Shown one piece after another: positions 1 through 5,320 of a stretch of DNA of 10,373 nucleotides. Origin of the DNA: Salmonirosea sp038204185. Lineage in GTDB: Bacteria; Bacteroidota; Bacteroidia; Cytophagales; Spirosomataceae. The translations under genes and the position numbers were made by a program. Each line of letters opens with the position of its first letter. The first letter of the stretch is position 1. The notes below the pieces were generated by a model. That model was not told where the DNA came from. It made no database searches and worked only from the letters and a program-made list of their open reading frames with translations. Where the stretch lies: positions 1 through 10,373 of the forward strand of contig JBBRDE010000195.1 of NCBI GenBank assembly GCA_038204185.1. The letters run 5' to 3'.

Positions 1-95
1 GCCTGAGCACGCTGGCGCTCCCGGTGGTCTTGACTGGTTTTGTAAAGCAGCGTCAGGTGTTGATGCTCCTGGCTGGTCAGCTCAATAAAGCGCAT
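1..95 (-). mobile_element. IS630-family transposase, 5' end only (cut by window edge)
   Basis: Only the first 31 codons are visible; the gene runs off the left edge. It starts at an ATG (93-95) and reads MRFIELTSQEHQHL..., ending in RERQRAQ. This resembles the start of IS630-family transposases and related helix-turn-helix proteins, where a segment like RERCQALLLS leads into an HTH that binds the element's ends. The match is from memory of the family and covers a short, variable region. Whether the gene is intact cannot be seen, and no terminal inverted repeat or TA target duplication could be fixed in the 115 bp to its right. Confidence 0.5.
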
Positions 96-210
96 AGTTT
101 TTTCCTGAAAGTACCACATTACTTTTGATAACCTACTTAAAAGAAAACATCTTTTTGAAAAAAAACTTATCCAATCCACGAAACATAACACCCCCAATTT
201 TCTAGTTTTT
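96..210. other. AT-rich spacer between transposase start and ftsE end
   Basis: This is a short AT-rich stretch with A and T runs. It must hold the promoter side of the transposase gene and the 3' end of the ftsE transcript. I see no convincing hairpin terminator, no TAnnTTTG element and no reading frame worth calling. If the transposase belongs to an insertion sequence, one end of the element lies here, but I could not identify it without the other end. Confidence 0.4.
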
Positions 211-894
211 TTAACTTTCTACCAAACTACCCCCTTCGCAGCGAATGACGCGGGCCGGATGGTTTTTCAGCAGATCATAATCGTGGGTGGCCATCATCAC
301 CGCCGTACCCGCACTATTGATGGTTTTGAATACCTGCATAATCTGGTCGCTCACATCGGGATCGAGGTTTCCGGTAGGTTCATCAGCAATCAGAATCTGT
401 GGCTCATTCAGCATAGCGCGAGCAATAACTACCCGTTGTTGCTCGCCCCCCGAGAGTTGATGGGGCATTTTTTTGGGTGAGGTACCTAGCCCCACCTGCA
501 TTAGTACCTCCGAAATGCGCCGGGCAATGTCCGCTTTTTCTTTCCAACCCGTGGCTCGTAGCACAAAGGTCAGATTTTCCTCAACCGAACGATCGGTAAG
601 GAGCTGGAAATCCTGAAACACGATGCCGATTCTGCGACGCAGAAAGGGTACATCGGTACGTTTGATTTTGTGCAACTCATAGCCCGCCACTTTCGCTGAC
701 CCGGTCTGGAGCCACAAGTCAGCGTAGAGGGTCTTCAGCAGTGAGCTTTTCCCGCTACCAGTACGCCCGATCAGGAACACAAACTCACCCTTATCAATCT
801 GAAAATTCACATCGGCAAGAATGGGCTTATCTCCCTGGTAAATATCCGCGTGTTCAAGCAAAATAACCGGTTCAGAAGAAATATTCATTTCCAT
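211..894 (-). CDS. ftsE: FtsE-like cell division ABC transporter ATPase
   Basis: This is the ATPase subunit of an ABC complex of the FtsE type. FtsE pairs with the membrane protein FtsX and controls peptidoglycan hydrolases at the division site. All parts of an ABC nucleotide-binding domain are present in 227 residues: Walker A GRTGSGKS (43-50), Q-loop around FQDFQLL (93-99), signature LSGGEQQR (147-154), Walker B ILIADEPTGNLD (167-178) and the switch histidine in ATHD (204). The length and the DEPTGNLD form fit FtsE, but LolD/MacB-type ATPases share these motifs, so the assignment is to the group first and FtsE second. No ftsX lies next to it. The start is ATG 894, with a second in-frame ATG at 888. 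A possible TTTGTC/TATAAT pair (966-971 and 942-947, 18-bp spacer) lies upstream and could drive it separately from the transaldolase gene. Confidence 0.85.
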   Translation of the reverse strand: MEMNISSEPVILLEHADIYQGDKPILADVNFQIDKGEFVFLIGRTGSGKSSLLKTLYADLWLQTGSAKVAGYELHKIKRTDVPFLRRRIGIVFQDFQLLTDRSVEENLTFVLRATGWKEKADIARRISEVLMQVGLGTSPKKMPHQLSGGEQQRVVIARAMLNEPQILIADEPTGNLDPDVSDQIMQVFKTINSAGTAVMMATHDYDLLKNHPARVIRCEGGSLVES

Positions 895-978
895 GGAGAT
901 CGATATAGGATATGTTTGTCCAATTTACTTATAATCAGTAGATTATATACCCTGACTGGTAGTAAGACAAACAAATAA

Positions 979-1635
979 TCATTGGTTTCCTTTCTTATAG
1001 TCGGCAAGGAATTTTTCCAAACCACTGTCGGTAAGGGGATGCTTCAATAGCTGTAGAATCACGCTCAGAGGGGTTGTTACCACATCGGCCCCAATTTCGG
1101 CACATTGCATGATGTGCATGGGGTGGCGGACAGAAGCCGCCAGTACCTGCGTTTCGTAGTTGTAGTTGCGATAGATGGTTACAATCTGCTCGATGAGCGC
1201 CACGCCATCCGTAGCGATGTCGTCAAGGCGACCGATGAAAGGCGACACGTAGGTAGCACCGGCTTTTGCAGCCAGCAGCGCCTGTCCACCCGAAAAAACC
1301 AGGGTACAGTTGGTACGAATCCCTTTATTGGAAAAATATTTGAGCGCTTTCACGCCATCTTTGATCATGGGTATCTTCACTACGATCTTGTCATCAATTT
1401 CAATCAGCTCTTCACCTTCGCGGATCATACCTTCCAAATCGGTGGAAATCACCTCAGCGCTTACGTCGCCGTCCACCAGGTCACAAATGGCCTTGTAGTG
1501 GCGCATGATATTGTCCTTTCCTGTAATGCCTTCCTTAGCCATTAAAGAAGGGTTCGTGGTAACTCCATCAAGTACCCCTAGTGAATGGGCTTCCTTGATT
1601 TCAGCCAGATTGGCCGTATCTATGAAGAATTTCAT
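979..1635 (-). CDS. tal: Transaldolase, small TalC type (fructose-6-phosphate aldolase family)
   Basis: This 218-residue enzyme is a cytosolic class I aldolase-fold protein of the non-oxidative pentose phosphate pathway. It should move a dihydroxyacetone unit between sugar phosphates. It begins MKFFIDTANL, with the conserved Asp6, TTNPS (26-30) and the Schiff-base Lys87 in VVKIP. Two positions separate transaldolases from fructose-6-phosphate aldolases in this family. Here they are Glu61 (SAEV), where the aldolase has Gln, and Phe133 (SPFIGR), where the aldolase has Tyr; both favour transaldolase. The reading frame is open 46 codons further upstream, but that stretch runs into the SRP RNA gene and is not conserved-looking. 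The ATG at 1635 matches the family start and sits about 33 nt after the expected transcription start of a TACTTTTG promoter. Confidence 0.93.
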   Translation of the reverse strand: MKFFIDTANLAEIKEAHSLGVLDGVTTNPSLMAKEGITGKDNIMRHYKAICDLVDGDVSAEVISTDLEGMIREGEELIEIDDKIVVKIPMIKDGVKALKYFSNKGIRTNCTLVFSGGQALLAAKAGATYVSPFIGRLDDIATDGVALIEQIVTIYRNYNYETQVLAASVRHPMHIMQCAEIGADVVTTPLSVILQLLKHPLTDSGLEKFLADYKKGNQ

Positions 1636-1672
1636 GATCGTTAAGAGAATTTGGTTCTGAAAGAAATATTCG

Positions 1673-1705
1673 CAAAAGTAGGGAAAGCAAAAGGAAATTG
1701 CGAAA
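1673..1705 (-). promoter_or_regulatory. Bacteroidota-type promoter of the transaldolase gene
   Basis: Read on the minus strand, TACTTTTG (1680-1673) fits the -7 consensus TAnnTTTG exactly. A TTTC (1705-1702), one base off the TTTG -33 element, lies 21 bp upstream. Transcription would start near 1668, giving a leader of roughly 33 nt before the ATG at 1635. The site lies downstream of the SRP RNA terminator, so the transaldolase gene should have its own transcript. Confidence 0.55.
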
Positions 1706-1730
1706 GGGAGGGACTTTTTGTCGGAGAAAG

Positions 1731-1748
1731 AAAATAAAAAAAGGCAAA
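1731..1748 (-). terminator. Intrinsic terminator of the SRP RNA gene
   Basis: The 3' arm of the SRP RNA end stem (UUUGCC, 1748-1743) is followed at once on the minus strand by seven U (1742-1736) and four more after one A. The end helix of the RNA thus doubles as the terminator stem. This gives the small RNA a defined 3' end and separates it from the transaldolase gene. Confidence 0.7.
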
Positions 1749-1833
1749 CCGAGAATCTCACCGCTACGACCACCTACCCTTGCTTCGGTCAGGACCTGGG
1801 GGATTCGGCAGGAGCTGGTAGTTCCGATTTGCC
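1743..1833 (-). ncRNA. ffs: Signal recognition particle RNA, small bacterial type (4.5S-like)
   Basis: The RNA binds Ffh (SRP54) and guides ribosomes making membrane proteins to the FtsY receptor. The domain IV signature is visible on the minus strand: CCCAGG on the 5' side (1801-1796) and AGCAAGGG on the 3' side (about 1785-1778), separated by ten bases as in E. coli 4.5S RNA. The 5' end GGCAAA pairs perfectly with the 3' end UUUGCC, and the helix continues for about four more pairs including G-U wobbles, so the 91 nt fold into one long hairpin. A TAnnTTTG promoter ends five bases before the 5' end, and a U7 tract follows the 3' end. The apical loop is unusual: UCCUGACCGA replaces the E. coli UCCGGAAGGA, so a UGAC loop stands where GGAA is expected. 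The family call rests on motif and fold only. Confidence 0.88.
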
Positions 1834-1837
1834 TGTG

Positions 1838-1864
1838 CAAAGGTAATCACTTTTTATTGACAAA
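1838..1864 (-). promoter_or_regulatory. Promoter of the SRP RNA gene
   Basis: On the minus strand TACCTTTG (1845-1838) fits the Bacteroidota -7 consensus TAnnTTTG exactly. A TTTG (1864-1861) lies upstream with a 15-bp spacer, somewhat shorter than usual. Transcription would begin around 1833, which is the first base of the end stem of the SRP RNA. This agreement supports both calls. Confidence 0.7.
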
Positions 1865-1892
1865 AAGAAACCCTTTCCACAGCTTTGTGGCG

Positions 1893-1900
1893 TACTTTTG
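1893..1900 (+). promoter_or_regulatory. Possible promoter (-7 element) upstream of the TPR lipoprotein gene
   Basis: TACTTTTG fits TAnnTTTG exactly on the plus strand, back to back with the SRP RNA promoter. No good TTTG lies at the expected -33 distance (the nearest is TTTC at 1874-1877, 15 bp away). It would give a leader of about 130 nt before the ATG at 2037, with a hairpin close to the start codon. Confidence 0.35.
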
Positions 1901-1995
1901 CGTAATGCACTTCCTTACTTACCTGTTTCTGAGCTGCACCCTATAATTCATTTGCTATCTTACTACCTAAAAAACAGTACTTTATTCCGTTTTAC

Positions 1996-2020
1996 GGGTG
2001 TCCAGATTTGCCAGACACCC
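1996..2020 (+). repeat. Inverted repeat just upstream of the TPR lipoprotein start
   Basis: GGGTGTC (1996-2002) and GACACCC (2014-2020) are perfect inverted repeats around an 11-nt loop. The second arm ends 16 nt before the ATG at 2037 and is followed by TATATTTTG. In RNA this would be a 7-bp hairpin near the ribosome entry site; in DNA it could be an operator. No family of known elements is recognised. Confidence 0.45.
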
Positions 2021-2036
2021 TATATTTTGTCAAATT

Positions 2037-2792
2037 ATGCTGAATTCCTCTTTTCACAAAAAGTACCCTTACCCCACACTTTTCCTGCTTCTCTCCGGTG
2101 TTTTCATTCTGCTGCTCCTTTCATGTACAGATTCTTCCGACGCATTTCTGAGCAGAGGAAAAGTCCTGCTCCGCGAAGGCAAACTGCGCGAAGGCATTGG
2201 CTATATCAACAAAGCCATCGAGAAGGATTTGCGCAATGCCGATGCCTTCAACAGCCGCGGGGTTGCTTATTTCGAACTTAAAGAATATCCTAATGCGCTG
2301 CTGGATTACGGTCAGGCGATTCAAATCAATCCCGAACTCTACGCTCCGTATCTGAATCGTGCTTTGCTCTATACGGCTCAGAACCGCCTTGACTCGGCTC
2401 TGAACGACTATAACCGAGCCATACAACTGGCCCCTGACACCGCCGATGTCTATCTCAATCGGGGGCAGGTATATGCCTTGCTGGACCAAATGCCGAAGGC
2501 CATTCAGGACTTTGAGAAAGCCACCCTGCTTGATAAGGAAAATGTACTGGCCTGGTATAATCTAGGCAACCTGTACTACCGCCAAAAAGAATTTGCCAAA
2601 GCCACCCTCGCCTTCCGACAAGCAACCCGCTATGATCCAAAATTCGGAAAAGCCCATTATGGCCTGGGACTGAGCCAGTGGGAAAGCGGAGAACAGGAGT
2701 TGGGCTGCACTAGTTTTCGGCAGGCCGAGCGGCTAGGTTTCACGGAAGCTACGGCCGCCCGCAGCAAATTCTGCGGTCAGTCTACTGACTAA
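2037..2792 (+). CDS. TPR-repeat lipoprotein
   Basis: This 251-residue protein carries an N-terminal lipoprotein signal: a basic start (HKKY), a hydrophobic stretch (about 14-28) and a lipobox LLSC with Cys30 as the lipidation site. The mature part is almost wholly tetratricopeptide repeats. About six follow one another from residue 36 to 235, with typical pieces such as NADAFNSRGVAYFELKEY, ADVYLNRGQVYALLD and LAWYNLGNLYYRQKEF. TPR arrays bind other proteins, so an envelope scaffold or assembly role is likely, but the partner is unknown. I chose ATG 2037 because it gives a compact signal peptide. A GTG at 1998 in the same frame would add 13 residues and lies inside an inverted repeat. The gene stands alone, between the SRP RNA gene and a separately promoted T9SS protein. 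Confidence 0.85.
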   Translation: MLNSSFHKKYPYPTLFLLLSGVFILLLLSCTDSSDAFLSRGKVLLREGKLREGIGYINKAIEKDLRNADAFNSRGVAYFELKEYPNALLDYGQAIQINPELYAPYLNRALLYTAQNRLDSALNDYNRAIQLAPDTADVYLNRGQVYALLDQMPKAIQDFEKATLLDKENVLAWYNLGNLYYRQKEFAKATLAFRQATRYDPKFGKAHYGLGLSQWESGEQELGCTSFRQAERLGFTEATAARSKFCGQSTD

Positions 2793-2879
2793 TGGGGATA
2801 AATTTATTTACGGATGTCCGTTTGATAACTTCTTCATTATTTTAGTGCGCTTGCATTAGCCAATGTGATCTATAAACTT

Positions 2880-2887
2880 TATATTTG
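2880..2887 (+). promoter_or_regulatory. Possible promoter (-7 element) of the T9SS cargo gene
   Basis: TATATTTG matches TAnnTTTG exactly, 65 bp before the ATG at 2953. The nearest TTG upstream (2851) is further away than the usual -33 distance, so only the -7 part is convincing. The gap 2793-2952 shows no other reading frame or RNA signature. Confidence 0.4.
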
Positions 2888-2952
2888 GATCATAAATGTG
2901 TTTAGGAAAGATTTTGTTTCAAGAGATCTACCAACTGAACTGACTTATCCTC

Positions 2953-3516
2953 ATGAAAAAATTTACCCTACTGATGGTCGGTACCCTGGCGGTGCTGACT
3001 ACCCTGGCGCAGGCTCAGGACTCCTGCCCTACTTCCCTAACGCTCACCGCGCCTGTATCGGGAGTCAGGGTACTGGAACAAGCCAGTGAGCACCTGACTG
3101 CCTCCAATCTGGTAAAATCTGCTGAAACTGCCTATCGCGCGGGACAATCGGTAACGCTTGCCGCTGGATTTGAGGTAAAGCCAGGCGCTGTATTTGAAGC
3201 CTCAATCGCTGCTTGTAAAACTGTGGACATCAATCTCACCGCTTGGAAAGAAAACGTGTTCACCTTGGGGGCCTACCCTAATCCTTTTGCGCAAAACACG
3301 CTAATCGAATACACCATTCCCGAAACATCAACTGTCAGTATCAATATTATGGATGTGCGGGGGGTAATAATTTCAAGACTGCTTAAGGATCAGAAGCAAG
3401 AAAGCGGTACGCATCGGGTTACGTTCGAATCTGAAACCCTGCCCAGTGGAGTATACATTTGTACGCTCGATACTCCCAATGGCCGTCGAACCCACAAAAT
3501 CATAAAACAGAAATAA
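2953..3516 (+). CDS. Small secreted protein with 3-coathanger-stack-like domain and T9SS type A sorting domain
   Basis: This 187-residue protein has a Sec signal peptide with a probable cut after AQA (residue 21), leaving a mature N-terminal Gln. Residues about 25-88 resemble the 3-coathanger stack domain seen in many Bacteroidota surface proteins: ASNLVKSAETAYRAGQSVTL followed by AAGFEVKPGAVFEASI, closed by Cys88, which may pair with Cys25. Residues about 105-187 form a type A C-terminal sorting domain, with YPNPF (108-112), DVRG (134-137) and a final GVYICTL...KIIKQK strand pattern. Type IX secretion removes this domain and releases or anchors the cargo outside the cell. No catalytic or binding module fits between the two, so the cargo is unusually minimal and its function is unknown. 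The start is fixed by the signal peptide. Confidence 0.85.
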   Translation: MKKFTLLMVGTLAVLTTLAQAQDSCPTSLTLTAPVSGVRVLEQASEHLTASNLVKSAETAYRAGQSVTLAAGFEVKPGAVFEASIAACKTVDINLTAWKENVFTLGAYPNPFAQNTLIEYTIPETSTVSINIMDVRGVIISRLLKDQKQESGTHRVTFESETLPSGVYICTLDTPNGRRTHKIIKQK

Positions 3517-3538
3517 AATACTGTACACATACCTCAGA

Positions 3539-3568
3539 GCGGAGACAGGCAACCTGTCTCCGCTTTTT
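3539..3568 (+). terminator. Intrinsic terminator after the T9SS cargo gene
   Basis: An 11-bp perfect stem, GCGGAGACAGG (3539-3549) and CCTGTCTCCGC (3553-3563), has a CAA loop and is followed by five T. It lies 23 bp after the stop codon and separates this gene from the downstream membrane protein gene. Confidence 0.9.
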
Positions 3569-3666
3569 GTATTTTTGGCCTGCCCCATAAGTAATTCACC
3601 ACACTTTTAGACTTATCTTGAAAAGATGCATTCCTGACATTCTATCTCGTCTTACCACTAGTTAGT

Positions 3667-4023
3667 ATGAAAATCGTAGCTATCGTTTCCGGGTTAGTTT
3701 TTTTACTGTTTTCCTATTTTCAATTCAACGATCCTGACCCCCAGATCTGGATACCGATCTATTCAGCCGCAGCTCTGGCGTGCTATATGGCCTACCGAAA
3801 CCTATGGCCTGCCTGGGTGTTTTACATCATGGCCACCGCCTACGCGATAGGCGCGGTGTTACAGTGGCCCCCTGCTTTTGAAGGAATCTTTTTTGGCGAC
3901 TTAGCCATGAAAAGCCTGAACATTGAACTGGCGCGCGAGTCATTTGGGCTGGCAATATGCGCATTGGTCATGGCATTTCTGGGCTGGAGTGTGAGTCGGG
4001 CCATAACCACTCGACTTCCCTGA
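3667..4023 (+). CDS. TMEM220-family small membrane protein
   Basis: This 118-residue protein has four predicted membrane helices (about 3-18, 28-43, 49-66 and 92-110). The sequence FQFNDPDP (18-25) after the first helix, followed by WIPIY, and the ARESFGL piece before the last helix are typical of the TMEM220 family, found in animals and in Bacteroidota. No biochemical role is established for the bacterial members that I know of. The gene follows a strong terminator and so should have its own promoter, but I see no clear one in 3569-3666; a TATTTTTG at 3570-3577 touches the terminator T-run and lacks a -33 partner. Its last 56 bp overlap the 3' end of the convergent biotin ligase gene. Confidence 0.75.
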   Translation: MKIVAIVSGLVFLLFSYFQFNDPDPQIWIPIYSAAALACYMAYRNLWPAWVFYIMATAYAIGAVLQWPPAFEGIFFGDLAMKSLNIELARESFGLAICALVMAFLGWSVSRAITTRLP

Positions 4024-4786
4024 TATCATACTCTTGACGGGTCTCATCCGAATGCTGAATGCACAACCTACCCGCAGCTGTCACCCCTGCGACTAGTCCT
4101 TCAAACACCTCGCCATTTTTACGAAACAATCTTTTTTCTCCATAGCCTAGCAATACAGCTTGGTAGTCGTTTCTAATTTGCTCATACTGTCCCGCCCGGA
4201 GATACAGGTACGCCTGTTCGAGGCAATGCAGAAGGTAGGGTAGCTGCACAGCCAACTCGAACATCTGACCCGTTTCCAACCGTAGCGAAGTCGCCCGCCA
4301 AGAGGCACTGCTAGTCTTGGAGAATGGGTTGCTTTCGAAATCCGTCTGGTTGATGTTCAAGCCAATCCCTACCACGGCATGCGTCATGCGTGCTCCCTGC
4401 CAGACATTTTCAATCAGAATGCCACCTATTTTTAAATCATTAACATACAAGTCGTTAGGCCATTTAATATAGACCTCCTCAGTAAATCCCGACACAAAAC
4501 GCTTCACTCCCAGCGCCATAGCCTGGCTTAATAGGAATTGCTCTGAAGCAACCAGGAAGGTAGGCCGCAACACCAGTGAAAATGTTAAGTTGTGCCCATG
4601 GGTAGTTACCCACCTAGCACCGCGTTGCCCCCGACCAGCCGTTTGGGCATCGGTAATGACAATGGTACCTTCTGGAAGGTTTTCATTACGCACTAATTCA
4701 GCCGCTATGTCGTTCGTAGAATGACAAGTTGGCAGATAAACAATCTTTTTCCCGATAAAAAGGGTTTTGGAGCAAGGATCGTACAC
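3968..4786 (-). CDS. birA: Biotin--[acetyl-CoA-carboxylase] ligase, monofunctional
   Basis: The enzyme makes biotinyl-AMP and attaches biotin to the carrier lysine of acetyl-CoA carboxylase and related carboxylases in the cytosol. The 272-residue product has the catalytic core motifs in order: STND (23-26), the adenylate-binding loop GRGQRGARW (51-59), KWPND (108-112), Lys119 in LKIGGIL and VVGIGLNIN (138-146), then a C-terminal SH3-like domain. The N-terminal DNA-binding HTH of E. coli BirA is absent, so it is not expected to act as a biotin repressor. The only reasonable start is GTG 4786; no ATG lies before residue 90. The last 18 residues, past the usual family end near REVEW, are read from DNA that also encodes the end of the convergent membrane protein. 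The gene is divergent from rsfS across an AT-rich gap. Confidence 0.93.
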   Translation of the reverse strand: MYDPCSKTLFIGKKIVYLPTCHSTNDIAAELVRNENLPEGTIVITDAQTAGRGQRGARWVTTHGHNLTFSLVLRPTFLVASEQFLLSQAMALGVKRFVSGFTEEVYIKWPNDLYVNDLKIGGILIENVWQGARMTHAVVGIGLNINQTDFESNPFSKTSSASWRATSLRLETGQMFELAVQLPYLLHCLEQAYLYLRAGQYEQIRNDYQAVLLGYGEKRLFRKNGEVFEGLVAGVTAAGRLCIQHSDETRQEYDIREVEWLWPDSHSSPEMP

Positions 4787-4866
4787 TTTTTTTAAAATAT
4801 TTTATACTTTTATTAGAGGTGAAATGCGGATTTTCCATTTCAACCTATCACGGGCAATCACATCGC
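4787..4866. promoter_or_regulatory. Divergent birA/rsfS intergenic region, probable promoters
   Basis: This 80-bp gap must contain the starts for both divergent genes. The left half is nearly pure A/T. On the plus strand TACTTTTA (4805-4812) is one base off TAnnTTTG and would start an rsfS transcript near 4818. No equally clear -7 element is seen for birA. The elements are weak, so only the region as a whole is called. Confidence 0.35.
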
Positions 4867-5250
4867 ATGAAACAACGCAAAAATAAAGAAGTATCTTCAC
4901 AAGACCTCTGCCAGTTGGTGGCTAAAGGGATGATGGAAAAGAAGGGTCAGGAAGTCGCCATCCTGGATCTGCGAAAAGTCAAAAACGCCATTGCCGATTT
5001 TTTTGTAATCTGCTCAGGTACCTCCGATACCCAAATAGACGCTATTGCCGATTCGGTTGAATACGAAGTGTACAAAGCTGTCGAGGAAAATCCTTGGCAC
5101 AAAGAGGGTAAGACCAACCGCGAATGGATTCTGATCGATTATGTGGACGTTGTAGCACATGTATTCAAGAAAGATCGCCGTAAATACTACGATCTGGAAG
5201 AATTGTGGGGAGATGCCGATTTGACCCTTATCGAAGAGTCCGTAGCCTAA
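4867..5250 (+). CDS. rsfS: Ribosome silencing factor RsfS (Iojap family)
   Basis: The protein binds ribosomal protein L14 on the large subunit and blocks joining to the small subunit, lowering translation in starvation. The 127-residue product covers the whole family domain: ILDLRKVKNAIADFFVICSG (32-51), TSDTQIDAIADSV (52-64), a Trp-His-Lys-Glu-Gly segment (77-81), EWILIDYVDVVAHVF (86-100) and the hallmark RRKYYDLEELWGDA (104-117). I chose ATG 4867; an in-frame GTG at 4819 would add 16 residues not typical of the family. ftsH follows 70 bp later on the same strand with no terminator between, so both may share a transcript. Confidence 0.93.
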   Translation: MKQRKNKEVSSQDLCQLVAKGMMEKKGQEVAILDLRKVKNAIADFFVICSGTSDTQIDAIADSVEYEVYKAVEENPWHKEGKTNREWILIDYVDVVAHVFKKDRRKYYDLEELWGDADLTLIEESVA

Positions 5251-5320
5251 GCGGGTCCGTTTGAACATTAAACCGGCAGAATTCGTTTTACTTACAAATT
5301 TCTACTAATGACTTTCTATA

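Noticed and set aside
1105..1545. A plus-strand ORF of 146 codons inside the transaldolase gene.
   Set aside because: It is the antisense shadow of a clearly real enzyme and has no domain of its own.
1636..1773. An N-terminal extension of the transaldolase frame by 46 codons.
   Set aside because: It covers the promoter and part of the SRP RNA gene, is not family-like, and MKFFIDTANL is the standard start.
1698..1946. A plus-strand ORF of 82 codons across the SRP RNA region.
   Set aside because: It lies antisense to the SRP RNA gene and shows no recognisable domain.
1998..2036. A GTG start for the TPR lipoprotein at 1998.
   Set aside because: It lies in an inverted repeat and would put 13 extra residues before an already complete lipoprotein signal.
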